A stretch of DNA of 64,000 nucleotides from an uncultured Eubacteriales bacterium (GTDB taxonomy: Bacteria > Bacillota > Clostridia > Oscillospirales > UBA644). Position 1 is the stretch's first letter. Each line of letters begins with the position of its first letter. Where the stretch lies: assembly GCA_934454405.1 (NCBI GenBank), contig CAKSFN010000007.1, positions 62,001 through 126,000 of the forward strand, in the 5' to 3' direction. A program made the position numbers and the translations under genes. Below, piece by piece: positions 50,771 through 59,596 of this stretch. The notes under the pieces were generated by a model, which worked only from the letters and a program-made list of their open reading frames with translations, was not told the origin of the DNA and searched no databases.

Positions 50771-52270
50771 TTAATTTCGCAGCGTCGCGTATTTCATAAT
50801 CTCTTCCTGAGTAAGTCCGTCGTCAATCTTCAGGTCAGCGGTAAGTCTGCCCTCGCACATAACGACCACTCTGTCCGAAAGTCTTTGTATCTCGGATAAC
50901 TCGGAGGAAATCATTATAATTGATTTTCCCTGCGCCGCAAGTTCTTCCATCAACTCGTACATTTCGCTCTTTGCTCCGACGTCGATACCTCTTGTCGGTT
51001 CGTCAAAAATGAATATATCCGAGTTTTTCAAAAGCCAACGCGCCACGATTACCTTCTGCTGGTTTCCTCCGGAGAGGTTCTTCAGAAGCTGATCCATCGA
51101 CGGGGTTTTTGTTCTCAGCTTGTTGTTGACCGCCTCGGCTTCTCTTTTCGCTTTTTTATCGTTTATCCATCCGAACTTGATAAAATCATTAAGAGATGCG
51201 AGGACGGAGTTTTCCGCAACGGATTTAATAAGAAGCAATCCGTACTGCTTTCTGTCTTCCGAAAGATAGCAGATACCGTGCTTTACGGCAGCTTCGGGAG
51301 TTCTTATCTTAACTTTTTTGCCGTTTATAAAAACTTCACCTGAATCAAAGTTGTCGGCGCCGTAAATTGCTCTTGCAAGTTCCGTTCTGCCTGCGCCCAT
51401 AAGACCCGCAAATCCGAGTATCTCGCCTTTGCGAAGTTTAAAGCTGACGTCTTTGACCATATTGCCGCTTCGCATATTCCGAACTTCAAGCACCGTCGGA
51501 GCGTCGTCCGGAACGTTGCTTTTCGTTTTAGGCTCGGTATAAACAACTCTGCCGACCATCATTTTGACGATCTCGTCCTTTGTTGTGTCCTTCGTTATAA
51601 GGGTTCCGACGTATTCGCCGTCTCTCATAACCGTTACCCTGTCGGAAATCCTGTTTATTTCGTCCATTCTGTGAGAGATATAAATCATTCCGATGCCCTT
51701 GTCACGAAGATCGTTCATTATTCTGAACAGCTCCTCAACTTCGGGCTGCGTCAAAGCCGCGGTGGGTTCGTCAAGAACCAAAAGCTTTGAGTCGTGCGAA
51801 ATCGCTTTTGCGATTTCGACCATCTGCTGTTTTCCTACGGTCAGAGTTCCGAGCTTAACGGAAGGGTCGATTTTAATTCCGATTCTTGCAAACAACGCCC
51901 GCGCGTCGCTTTCCATCTTTCGGTCATCAATATAGACCCCTGCTTTTTTCGGTTCGCGTCCGATATATATATTCTGCGCGACCGTGAGATGGTTCATCAT
52001 ATTGAGTTCCTGGTGAATGATACTGATTCCCGCCGCCTGAGACTCCGCAATGTTCGAGAAATTAACAGGCTTGCCGAAATACTCTATCTCACCGGCGTCT
52101 CTGGAATGGATACCGCACAGAACCTTCATCAATGTCGATTTTCCCGCGCCGTTCTCTCCCATAAGAGCGTGAACTTCTCCGGAACGCAGTTCAAAGTCAA
52201 CGTTGTTCAATGCGTGAACGCCCGAGAACCTTTTGTCTATTCCGGTCATCTTTAAGATAATGTCACCCAT
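50771..52270 (-). CDS. Sugar ABC transporter ATP-binding protein (RbsA/MglA-like)
   Basis: 499 aa with two nucleotide-binding domains. The first has GENGAGKSTLMK, signature LTVGKQQM and Walker B LLVLDEPTAAL. The second has the degenerate Walker A LMGAGRTELAR, signature LSGGNQQK and IFIFDEPTRGID. Two domains in one chain is typical of CUT2 sugar importers. First gene of the operon. Confidence 0.95.
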   Translation of the reverse strand: MGDIILKMTGIDKRFSGVHALNNVDFELRSGEVHALMGENGAGKSTLMKVLCGIHSRDAGEIEYFGKPVNFSNIAESQAAGISIIHQELNMMNHLTVAQNIYIGREPKKAGVYIDDRKMESDARALFARIGIKIDPSVKLGTLTVGKQQMVEIAKAISHDSKLLVLDEPTAALTQPEVEELFRIMNDLRDKGIGMIYISHRMDEINRISDRVTVMRDGEYVGTLITKDTTKDEIVKMMVGRVVYTEPKTKSNVPDDAPTVLEVRNMRSGNMVKDVSFKLRKGEILGFAGLMGAGRTELARAIYGADNFDSGEVFINGKKVKIRTPEAAVKHGICYLSEDRKQYGLLLIKSVAENSVLASLNDFIKFGWINDKKAKREAEAVNNKLRTKTPSMDQLLKNLSGGNQQKVIVARWLLKNSDIFIFDEPTRGIDVGAKSEMYELMEELAAQGKSIIMISSELSEIQRLSDRVVVMCEGRLTADLKIDDGLTQEEIMKYATLRN

Positions 52271-52329
52271 ATTATGTCACTCTCTTTCCGGTATCATTAT
52301 CAACAGTTTTGTTCCTCTGTTCGATTACA

Positions 52330-52358
52330 TTCTATCAGTTTTGCACAAATTGCGCAAT
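52330..52358 (-). promoter_or_regulatory. Promoter of the ABC transporter-fuc operon
   Basis: On the minus strand TTGCGC (52358-52353), 17 bases, TAGAAT (52335-52330). Both boxes are off consensus, which fits a promoter that needs an activator. Confidence 0.6.
52342..52358. promoter_or_regulatory. Candidate AraC-family operator
   Basis: TTGCACAA (52342-52349) and TTGCGCAA (52351-52358) are near-identical direct repeats with a 9-base period. They overlap the -35 box of the leftward operon promoter. AraC-type proteins often bind direct repeats at this place. Confidence 0.5.
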
Positions 52359-52404
52359 ACATTTAATTGGCATTTTTGTGTCGCAAGAAAATCCTATTTG
52401 CCGG

Positions 52405-52433
52405 TTGACAATTAAATAAAACTATGTTATAAT
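52405..52433 (+). promoter_or_regulatory. Sigma-A promoter of the AraC regulator gene
   Basis: TTGACA (52405-52410), 17 bases, TATAAT (52428-52433). The leader of about 90 bases ends in AAGGAGGG before ATG 52529. Confidence 0.88.
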
Positions 52434-52528
52434 CTTTATATAATATTAAATATGCTGATTTTATCATTATTATACATACAGAATTGTTACAAAATTTTTC
52501 TGTCAAATGTCAAGGAGGGTGACATTTT

Positions 52529-53413
52529 ATGGAAGTTATGCACAGATACAACAGCGAGGAACGACAGCATTATTTGTTGGAAAAGCACTATTCCTTCAAA
52601 TTAAAGCCTCGCCTTTTGTACGTCGGACTCCTCGACAAGCACGGCGGCTGGCGCGAGGTGCCGCATGACCATAAGTTTCTGGAGATCATATTTGTATCGG
52701 ACGGCTGCGGAACCGTTGCGATCAAAGACGAGGTTTTCAATGTAAAGCGCGGCGATCTGCTTGTATACAATGCCGAAGTTATGCATTTTGAAAAAAGCAG
52801 CGAAACGGACCCGATGGAGATACTTTTTGTCGCATACGACAAACTGGAGATAACCGACCTTCCCCCGAACTGGCTGCTGCCGCCTTCCTACGGCTATGTT
52901 TTCCCGAGCGGAGATATGTATGACATTTTCTACCGTTATTTTTCGATGCTCGTCAAGGAATTCGACCAGAAAGAACGTTTTTATATGGAAATCACGCAGA
53001 ATGTGTCAAGAACGCTGCTTATGTATATATTCCGCCTGATAAACAAAACGGAAAACGCCGCCGGCTTGCTTGATTCGGGCAAAACCATGGAAACCGCACT
53101 GAAATATATTGATGAGAATTTCCGGAACGAGATAACGCTCGACTCTCTTGCGGAGGCTTGTTATACAAATAAATACTATCTTTCACATCAGTTCACGAGA
53201 GCGCAGGGCGTCAGCGTCGGGAAATATATACTCGGCAAACGTATAAAGGAAGCAAAACGCCAGCTCGAAAACAAGGATATACCGGATAAAGACTTTTCCG
53301 TTGCGAAAATCGCCGTCGATGTAGGTTTCAACGACCCGAGCTATTTTTGCAGAGTTTTCAAAAAGGAAACGGGAATCACTCCCCTTGCGTACAGAAAAAG
53401 AGCGATAGGTTAG
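52529..53413 (+). CDS. AraC family transcriptional regulator
   Basis: 294 aa. The N-terminal cupin domain (about 20-110) has VKRGDLLVYNAEVMHFEKS, the sugar-sensing part. The C-terminal double HTH (about 190-290) has ITLDSLAEACYTNKYYLSHQFTRAQGVSVGKYI and VAKIAVDVGFNDPSYFCRVFKKETGITPLAYRK. It is divergent from the sugar transporter-fucose operon and is its likely activator. Confidence 0.92.
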   Translation: MEVMHRYNSEERQHYLLEKHYSFKLKPRLLYVGLLDKHGGWREVPHDHKFLEIIFVSDGCGTVAIKDEVFNVKRGDLLVYNAEVMHFEKSSETDPMEILFVAYDKLEITDLPPNWLLPPSYGYVFPSGDMYDIFYRYFSMLVKEFDQKERFYMEITQNVSRTLLMYIFRLINKTENAAGLLDSGKTMETALKYIDENFRNEITLDSLAEACYTNKYYLSHQFTRAQGVSVGKYILGKRIKEAKRQLENKDIPDKDFSVAKIAVDVGFNDPSYFCRVFKKETGITPLAYRKRAIG

Positions 53414-53459
53414 CTTTTACGCGGCGCGGTTAAATGTGCAGCACCATACTGAAAAATAC

Positions 53460-53486
53460 AGGACGGCTCGTTTTGCGAGCCGTCCT
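53460..53486. terminator. Bidirectional terminator between the AraC gene and recN
   Basis: AGGACGGCTCG, loop TTTTG, CGAGCCGTCCT: a perfect 11-bp stem between convergent genes. The + side continues GCTTTATATTT and the minus side GTATTTTTC. Confidence 0.88.
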
Positions 53487-53495
53487 GCTTTATAT

Positions 53496-55160
53496 TTAAT
53501 TAAAATTATCGGCAGCTTTTAGCATATCTTTCGCGGTCTCCTTCGCCGAAGAAGCAATATCGCCTCCGAGCAGCCTCGCCAGCTCATCCACGCGCCCCGC
53601 GCCGTCAAGCGCGTCAACCGTTGTGTAAGTTCTGCTGCCATCGTCCTTTTTCTCGATTTTCAGATGTTCGTCCGCGTACGCCGCAATCTGAGCAAGGTGC
53701 GTAACGGTTATAACCTGCGTTATTTTCGACATCTGCTTCATTTTTTGCGCGATACGCACGGAAGCTCTGCCGCTGACGCCCGTATCTATCTCGTCAAATA
53801 TAAGCGTTTCGTTTTTCTCGGGCGAAGACAGAATTTTTCTCAACGCAAGCATTATGCGGCTCAATTCGCCGCCCGAAGCAACCGACGAAAGAGGCTTGAC
53901 GGTCTCCCCTACGTTCGTGCTTATAAGAAACTCAACGTCATCGGCGCCGTCAAAAGAATACTTCTTTTTATCAATTCGCACTTCGACCCGAACTTTCGGC
54001 ATTTCAAGCTCGGAAAGCTCCCTCATGACCTCTTTTCGGATCTTTTCAGCGGCATCTTTTCTTGTCTGCGTCAATTTTTGAGCCTTTGACACAAGCTCGT
54101 CATGTGCTTTTATCAGCTCCGCGTCAAGCTTGAGAACGGCGGCGTCGGAATATTCTATCTGCGCAAGCTGTTCTTTTGCAGCGGCAAGATAAGAGTTGAT
54201 TTCCGCTATCGTTTTTCCGTATTTTCTTTTAAGAGAATTTATAACGCCGAGCCTGTCTTCAATTTCGTCAAGTTCACGAGGATTGAAGTCAAAACCGTCG
54301 GCAAGCTTTCGAACATCGTCTGCCAGCGCGTCGAGATCTGTTAAAATGTTTTCGGAACGCGACGAAAATTCTTCAAGCTCCGGGGAAAACTCCGAAACGA
54401 CTTCAAGACCGCAGACCGCGCGCGAAAACATATCGGAAATGTTATACTCTCCGTCGGAAAGAATGTTTCTGACCAAGGACAGGTTTTCGATTATTTTTTC
54501 GGCGCCCGAAAGTATTTTTTTTCTGTTTGCAAGATCCGTGTCTTCACCCTCGACGGGAGATGCCGCTTCGATTTCGTTTATCTGGTATGTAAGAGTGTCT
54601 ACCTTTCTCGCTTTTTCGTCATCGTCAAGCGTCAGCCTGTCAATTTCTTTCTTTATCGCCCGAAACTCTCTGTACGCAGTTCTGTAATCCGTGATTTCCC
54701 CGATATTTCCCGCATACGCGTCAAGAAAAGAAAGGTGCGTCGCCGTGTCAAGCAACGTTCCGTTATCCTGCTGTCCGTGAATGGTGATGAGTTTTTTGCC
54801 GAATTCACGCAGAACCGAGGCGGGAACCTGCCTTGAATTTACCCTTGCAACGCTTTTGCCTTCGGACGAAAGCTCGCGCGAAAGGAAAAGGCTTCCGTCG
54901 CTTTCTTCGGGAATCCCGTATTCCGAAAACAGCTTTTCAAGCCCTTTAACTCCGAAAAATTCCGCGCTTACAAAAGCTTTTGCGCACCCGGTTCTTATCA
55001 AGTCCTTCGACGCCCTGTTGCCGAGCAAAATATTTATACTGTCGATTAAGATGGATTTTCCCGCGCCCGTTTCGCCCGTCAGCGCGACAAAACCCTTGCT
55101 GAACTCTATGTCGGCATTTTCAATGACGGCAATATTTTCAATATGTAACCGTGAAATCAT
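53496..55160 (-). CDS. recN: DNA repair protein RecN
   Basis: 554 aa SMC-like ATPase. Walker A GETGAGKSILIDSINILLG is near residue 30. A central coiled coil (about 160-380) and the C-terminal signature LSSVASGGELSRIMLALR and LIFDEIDTGVSGRAS follow. It acts at double-strand breaks in recombinational repair. It is last in the OLE-to-recN block, three bases after argR, the normal order in Bacillota. Confidence 0.96.
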   Translation of the reverse strand: MISRLHIENIAVIENADIEFSKGFVALTGETGAGKSILIDSINILLGNRASKDLIRTGCAKAFVSAEFFGVKGLEKLFSEYGIPEESDGSLFLSRELSSEGKSVARVNSRQVPASVLREFGKKLITIHGQQDNGTLLDTATHLSFLDAYAGNIGEITDYRTAYREFRAIKKEIDRLTLDDDEKARKVDTLTYQINEIEAASPVEGEDTDLANRKKILSGAEKIIENLSLVRNILSDGEYNISDMFSRAVCGLEVVSEFSPELEEFSSRSENILTDLDALADDVRKLADGFDFNPRELDEIEDRLGVINSLKRKYGKTIAEINSYLAAAKEQLAQIEYSDAAVLKLDAELIKAHDELVSKAQKLTQTRKDAAEKIRKEVMRELSELEMPKVRVEVRIDKKKYSFDGADDVEFLISTNVGETVKPLSSVASGGELSRIMLALRKILSSPEKNETLIFDEIDTGVSGRASVRIAQKMKQMSKITQVITVTHLAQIAAYADEHLKIEKKDDGSRTYTTVDALDGAGRVDELARLLGGDIASSAKETAKDMLKAADNFN

Positions 55161-55163
55161 GAA

Positions 55164-55634
55164 TTATAAGCCCGCGGTTATCGCGTTTATTTCGGAAACG
55201 ATGTCAAGCGCCTTGTCGTTATCCGTCGCGACAAGAAAAATCGTATCGTCGCCGGCAAGCGAACCGACGATGTTTGTTCTGTCCAGCGCATCGATTGAAG
55301 CGCATACCGCCTGCGCCATACCGGTGTAGCACTTAACAACAACAATATTCTGCGCAACGCGAACGTTCATAATGCCCTCACGCATAACAGCCTGAGATTT
55401 TGCGCTGAGAACGTTGCCGCCCGAAACGGCTTTGTCTCTCTGTTCATATCTGTACACGTTGTCCTTCGTCAATATCTTGACCAAATGCATCTCTTTGATG
55501 TCTCTGGAAACGGTCGCCTGCGTCGCCTTAAATCCGGCGGCGTTCAAAAACAGAGTAAGCTCGTCCTGCGTTTCAATGTTGTTGTCGTTGATGATTTCAA
55601 GTATTTTAGCATGTCTTCTGCTTTTCAGTTTCAT
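55164..55634 (-). CDS. argR: Arginine repressor ArgR/AhrC
   Basis: 156 aa. The N-terminal winged HTH has RHAKILEIINDNNIETQDELTLFLNAAG and ATVSRDIKEMHLVKI. The C-terminal arginine-binding/hexamer domain has IDALDRTNIVGSLAGDDTIFLVA with the GDDTI motif. It senses arginine. It lies between nadK and recN with gaps of three or four bases. Confidence 0.95.
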   Translation of the reverse strand: MKLKSRRHAKILEIINDNNIETQDELTLFLNAAGFKATQATVSRDIKEMHLVKILTKDNVYRYEQRDKAVSGGNVLSAKSQAVMREGIMNVRVAQNIVVVKCYTGMAQAVCASIDALDRTNIVGSLAGDDTIFLVATDNDKALDIVSEINAITAGL

Positions 55635-55638
55635 TTGC

Positions 55639-56478
55639 TTACCTCAACTTCATATTTAAAATCTCGTAGAATGACAAATCTTTCAATCTGATTATTTTTG
55701 TTGTTTTCTCCGACCGCTCGACCTCAACGGTGTCGTTGTCCTCAAGTCGGAAGTTTTCATACCCGTCCGCCGTCAAATACGGTTCGCCGTTAAAAACGGA
55801 AACCTCCGCATACAGCTTTGTCGCCGCGTCAAAAAGAATGGGTCTGCTGTGCAGAGAATGCGCGCATATCGGGGTAAGAACGATAGCCTGCATTTTCGGA
55901 TCGACGGCGGGACCTCCCGCGGAAATCGAGTATCCGGTTGAACCCGTCGGCGTTGAAAAAACAATGCCGTCTGCGGAATATTCGCTTATAAAACCGGCAT
56001 CGGAATCGACTTTGATTCCGACGGTTCTGCTGACCGCGCCGTGGCTTATGACAACGTCATTCAGTGCGGAACAGGAAAAACAAATCTCACCGTTTCTGAC
56101 AACTCTGCAATCAAGCATCATTCTTTCGTCCACGGTATACCTGCCCTCAACAAGATCGTTAAGCAGAGTGACCTCAACGGGTTCGACCTCCGCAAGGAAG
56201 CCGACTTTGCCCATATTAATGCCGAGTATCGGCTTTCCGAAGACCGAGGCCTTCCGCGCCGCGCGCAAAATCGTGCCGTCGCCTCCGACGCTCAAAACAA
56301 TATCGCAGAACTCAATTCCTTCGCCCGTTTCACGAAATTCAACCCCGGAAAAGGTATCGGAAACGGACGGAACGTCCGAACTTATACTAACGCCGAGATC
56401 GAGAAGCTCGCGAACGATGGCTTCCGTAACGGAGAGGTCGTTGTCCTTTTGCGTATTCGTAACGATATGAACTTTCAA
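55639..56478 (-). CDS. nadK: NAD kinase
   Basis: 279 aa. VLSVGGDGTILRAAR holds the GGDG motif near residue 68. FCSCSALNDVVISHG and FSTPTGSTGYSISAGGPAVDP complete the active site. It makes NADP from NAD. Four bases separate it from both tlyA and argR. Confidence 0.95.
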   Translation of the reverse strand: MKVHIVTNTQKDNDLSVTEAIVRELLDLGVSISSDVPSVSDTFSGVEFRETGEGIEFCDIVLSVGGDGTILRAARKASVFGKPILGINMGKVGFLAEVEPVEVTLLNDLVEGRYTVDERMMLDCRVVRNGEICFSCSALNDVVISHGAVSRTVGIKVDSDAGFISEYSADGIVFSTPTGSTGYSISAGGPAVDPKMQAIVLTPICAHSLHSRPILFDAATKLYAEVSVFNGEPYLTADGYENFRLEDNDTVEVERSEKTTKIIRLKDLSFYEILNMKLR

Positions 56479-56482
56479 GAGA

Positions 56483-57268
56483 TCACCTCCCCTTCAGCGT
56501 CTCGTGCGCCCGCCTTACCGTCGCTTTTATGTCAACGGCTTTTTCGCATTCAGACCTTTTTCCGAAGCTTACGAGAAATTCAATATTTCCCTCGCCGCCT
56601 TTGATCGGCGAAAAATCCAGCCCGTAAACCGTCAGCCCGAACGACTGCGCAAAGCCGATTACGTCCGCGACTGTTTCAATATGATCTTTTTCGCCTGAAA
56701 CAACCCCGTTTTTAATCTTTTTTTTACCTATTTCAAACTGCGGCTTTATCAGGCAGACGATTTGCCCATCGTCATCAATGAAATCCGCAAGATGCGAAAT
56801 AATTTTTTTCACGGAAACAAAGGAAACGTCGGAAACAACGATGTCTGTTTTGCCGATCTCTGCCGGCTTTATATCAAGAATGTTGCAGCCCTCGAGATTT
56901 ACCACCCTTTTATCCCGCAAAAGTTTTTTATCGAGCTGCCCGTGTCCGACATCGACGGAAAAGACCTTTTTTGCGCCGTATTGCAGCGCGCAATCCGTAA
57001 AGCCGCCGGTGGAAGCGCCCACATCAAGTACGATTTTATCAAAAAAGTTCAGATTGAAGGATTTGATTGCTTTTTTAAGTTTAAGCCCGCCCTTACCGAC
57101 AAAACCGATGCTGTCGCTGACGCCGACGCGGTCGCTTTCTTTCACGTCGTATGCGGGCTTTTTCACAACCTCGCCGTTTACCGTCACATCACCGTTTTTA
57201 ATATAAAAGCGCGCTTTTTCGCGGGAACAGAACTTCATTTCCGCGGAAACATACAGGTCAAGTCTCAT
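56483..57268 (-). CDS. tlyA: TlyA family rRNA 2'-O-methyltransferase/putative hemolysin
   Basis: 261 aa. The S4 RNA-binding domain (1-60) is RLDLYVSAEMKFCSREKARF. The FtsJ-type SAM domain has VLDVGASTGGFTDCALQYGA and SVDVGHGQLDKKL, with VSDVSFVSVKKI and CLIKPQFEIG. TlyA methylates ribosomal RNA in mycobacteria; here the target is inferred. It overlaps the OapA-like gene by four bases. Confidence 0.93.
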   Translation of the reverse strand: MRLDLYVSAEMKFCSREKARFYIKNGDVTVNGEVVKKPAYDVKESDRVGVSDSIGFVGKGGLKLKKAIKSFNLNFFDKIVLDVGASTGGFTDCALQYGAKKVFSVDVGHGQLDKKLLRDKRVVNLEGCNILDIKPAEIGKTDIVVSDVSFVSVKKIISHLADFIDDDGQIVCLIKPQFEIGKKKIKNGVVSGEKDHIETVADVIGFAQSFGLTVYGLDFSPIKGGEGNIEFLVSFGKRSECEKAVDIKATVRRAHETLKGR

Positions 57269-57927
57269 TTTGTCTTCTTCTTTTTGGTTTTACCTTCCCC
57301 GAATACGCTGAGAAGCTTTGCAAAAAAGAAAATTATACTGTTCGCCTTTTTTATCGCGAAGTTTTTACCGAAAGCCTTTCCCGAAACGGTGATTGCAGAT
57401 ATCAAAGCCGTTACGACAACCGCCGTTATAAGCTTGTTCAGCCCGAAAATTTCCGCAAAACCGACGGAAATGATGCTTCCGACAGAACCGCTCAAAACGC
57501 TTGATATATCACCCATTACGTCGTTGCAGAAATTTGCTACCGTGTCGGCGCTCTGCGCCCATTTCAGCGCTTTTTTCGCGCCTCTTACCTGCCGGGTGCA
57601 CATTGAATTCAGACTTTTCGGATCTGCCGACATAACCGCCGTGCCTATTATATCGAAAAGAATGCCGATAAAAATGAAAACGAACAATATGGCGAACGCT
57701 ATCCAAACATTCAGTTCTTCGGAAACGGATTCCGAAAAAAAAGAAAGTCCGATTGAAATAGAGAAAGTAATAAGAAATATGCGCGCCGTCCATTTCCAAT
57801 TGAACATACTGTCCTTTTTCTGTTTTTTTTGTCCCGACGGCTGGGTTTCCCTGCTTTTTTTAGCTTCGATATCCGTGCTGTCTTCGCTGCAACTTCGGTC
57901 AATCTCTGCGGCGGATTCTTCTTTCAT
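57265..57927 (-). CDS. oapA: OLE-associated membrane protein OapA-like
   Basis: 220 aa. A charged N-terminus (1-45) is followed by three or four membrane segments (about 48-65, 75-100, 145-165, 172-192) and a Lys-rich tail (GKTKKKKTK). The loop FDIIGTAVMSADPKSLNSM and the later ADTVANFCNDVMGDISSVLSG are rich in small and acidic residues. OapA is the membrane protein that binds OLE RNA and is encoded right after it. This gene starts about 25 bases after the structured RNA and precedes tlyA as in known OLE loci. Position is the main evidence. Confidence 0.7.
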   Translation of the reverse strand: MKEESAAEIDRSCSEDSTDIEAKKSRETQPSGQKKQKKDSMFNWKWTARIFLITFSISIGLSFFSESVSEELNVWIAFAILFVFIFIGILFDIIGTAVMSADPKSLNSMCTRQVRGAKKALKWAQSADTVANFCNDVMGDISSVLSGSVGSIISVGFAEIFGLNKLITAVVVTALISAITVSGKAFGKNFAIKKANSIIFFFAKLLSVFGEGKTKKKKTK

Positions 57928-57951
57928 TTTAATTCTCCCGTAAAAAATATA

Positions 57952-58581
57952 CGATGATAACGCTCAAAGTTAATCTTATGTCTTAGGTCAAGTAGGTTTC
58001 CCCGCGGTCTACCCGCTGTCGCCAAACGGGCGGTTTCCCTTTGAAGCCCACGAAAACCGCATCACTGCGATTTTAACTTGATCGCCACTCAGTACATACT
58101 GCAATCCTTTGAGCGTATACGGTCTAGGAGATTTCCTCAACGGTTTAAGTCAACGCTTAGTCTCTTTTGCAGGAACGGTTTCAATCCGCAATAAGACGAA
58201 ATTGCTGCCGCAAATCGCCTCTGATCGAACATTCGCCGCCCCCACTCAAGACAGGCTACGGCTGCACACAGCGTAATCCCCATTTCAAAAAATGTTTTTG
58301 CAAAGTTCCATCGGAACAGGAGTTACACCGCCTTGCAGGTTTTATCCCGAGTCGTACCACGCAATAAGGCACAAGTTCGGGTCTCCACGGCAAACGGAAC
58401 AGGATCGTATGCCATTACGGTTGCCCGTAAGCCATAGGACGCTCTCGCGTCCCCCATCCAGCACCCACCCCAGACTGGGCGTAAGAAGCAAGCACCAGAA
58501 GTTTCACAGATATGCCCTTCGGTGGATTTTTAGCCCCACCCTGGTCGTTGCAAAAACCGACTAGAATACCGCATCATCGCA
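57952..58581 (-). ncRNA. OLE RNA (ornate large extremophilic RNA), probable
   Basis: About 630 bases with no credible coding frame, expressed from its own consensus promoter and followed by a membrane protein and tlyA-nadK-argR-recN. That is the neighbourhood and length of OLE RNAs. Compact structure is visible. GGACGC-GAGA-GCGTCC (58437-58452) and TTACGG-GCAA-CCGTAA (58415-58430) are stems capped by GNRA tetraloops. GCGGTTT/AAACCGC (58030-58036 with 58054-58060) is another. GC content and C/G runs exceed the intergenic average. I cannot match the Rfam model by eye; ends are approximate. RNase P, tmRNA and group II intron signatures are absent. Confidence 0.72.
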
Positions 58582-58587
58582 GAATGT

Positions 58588-58616
58588 ATTATAACACATT
58601 TTAAGACCGTTTTCAA
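58588..58616 (-). promoter_or_regulatory. Promoter of the OLE RNA-oapA-tlyA-nadK-argR-recN unit
   Basis: On the minus strand TTGAAA (58616-58611), 17 bases, TATAAT (58593-58588). Transcription would start near 58581, at the 5' edge of the structured RNA. Confidence 0.85.
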
Positions 58617-58666
58617 TACCTTTTCGGAATATTTTTTGCATAAACGCATTTTTTGCACATAAAACG

Positions 58667-58695
58667 TTGACAAATCGTGTCAATAGATGTATAAT
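58667..58695 (+). promoter_or_regulatory. Promoter of the lipoprotein gene
   Basis: TTGACA (58667-58672), 17 bases, TATAAT (58690-58695). It is back to back with the OLE promoter, 51 bases apart. Confidence 0.88.
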
Positions 58696-58743
58696 TTTGT
58701 AGATAAAGTTCGGTCTCATTACCGTTTGAGGAAAAAGAGGAAA

Positions 58744-59418
58744 ATGAAAATGCAAAAAGCCGTTTCGTTATTGATTGTTATTTTTGTCGTTGCGTCGCTG
58801 TTTTGTTCGTGCGAAGCGTACAGCTTCGGGAACATCACAAAGCTCGAATTCTCGGACGATCTTTCGGAGATAGAATTAAATGAGGGCGAAGTAAGCGACA
58901 CGCTGCATCTTATCGTTTCTTCAAATGGCGATTTCAACCCTGAAATTATTCTCACGCACTCCGATAAATTCGAGGTTGCGGCAGTCTCCGAAAGTAAATA
59001 TGTTGTTTCAAATGTTATGGCTTTTAAGATCAGCGCATTCAAAAAGGGCACGACATATATTTGGTTTGAAACTGTTGATAACAGAATAAAAACAAAAGGA
59101 ATAAAGGTTACGGTTAAGGCAAAGGCAGCGAGAGAAGAACATCCTGAAGACAAGCCTATTGAAGACGAACCGGAGGAAATGGCAGAGAAACAACCCGTCA
59201 AAAGCGTAGATGAGACGGAAAACACCGTTCAGACTCCGACGGCGAAAAGTGTTGAGAGCGATGAAAAGAATCCGCAGAAGCCCTCAACGGTATATGTGAC
59301 GCCGAAAGGAAAGAAATATCATTTTTCAAAGAGCTGCGCAGGGAAAAACGCAAAACAGACGGATTTTGATACAGCCGTGAAAAAATACAGTCCCTGTAAA
59401 AAATGCGCGGGCGGCTGA
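58744..59418 (+). CDS. Lipoprotein with Ig-like domain and Cys-rich C-terminal module
   Basis: 224 aa from ATG 58744 (ATG 58750 is also possible; an AGAGG site precedes both, and the -10 box excludes the upstream frame). The signal peptide ends FCSCEAYS, a lipobox-like site. Residues 30-120 look like a Big-type Ig domain (EVSDTLHLIVSSNG, TTYIWFETVDNR). A Glu/Pro/Lys-rich linker follows. The last 40 residues, VYVTPKGKKYHFSKSCAGK ending SPCKKCAGG, form a Cys3 module seen at the ends of various exported proteins. Function unknown. Confidence 0.75.
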   Translation: MKMQKAVSLLIVIFVVASLFCSCEAYSFGNITKLEFSDDLSEIELNEGEVSDTLHLIVSSNGDFNPEIILTHSDKFEVAAVSESKYVVSNVMAFKISAFKKGTTYIWFETVDNRIKTKGIKVTVKAKAAREEHPEDKPIEDEPEEMAEKQPVKSVDETENTVQTPTAKSVESDEKNPQKPSTVYVTPKGKKYHFSKSCAGKNAKQTDFDTAVKKYSPCKKCAGG

Positions 59419-59472
59419 TTTTCCTTTTTAATTTGTCATATATAAAAATTTGTTGACAATATTCCGAAACAC

Positions 59473-59501
59473 TTGCTTTTTTATCTAAATAATGTTAATA
59501 T
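59473..59501 (+). promoter_or_regulatory. Promoter and leader of the 839-aa gene
   Basis: TTGCTT (59473-59478), 17 bases, TAATAT (59496-59501). The leader contains CTGAGGC and GCCTCGG arms that can close a hairpin, then AAGGAGG before ATG 59597. Confidence 0.6.
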
Positions 59502-59596
59502 AACTGAGGCGCTGCGGCACGTCGTGTTGCGGATGCCTCGGTTATTTTCAGGCAAAGTTAAAGAGAAAACAAAGGCACCTTTAAGGAGGATATAAA

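Noticed and set aside
55730..57943. Several + strand frames of 140-390 codons opposite nadK, tlyA and oapA
   Set aside because: They overlap well-supported minus-strand genes and lack any domain signal.
58167..58564. Two short + strand frames inside the structured RNA region
   Set aside because: Products are Arg/Ser/Pro-rich low-complexity with no start signal; the region reads as structured RNA on the other strand.
57952..58581. Group II intron, tmRNA or RNase P as explanation of the structured region
   Set aside because: No intron domain V-like hairpin with reverse transcriptase, no alanine-tRNA-like end with tag frame, and no conserved RNase P core seen. Synteny favours OLE RNA.
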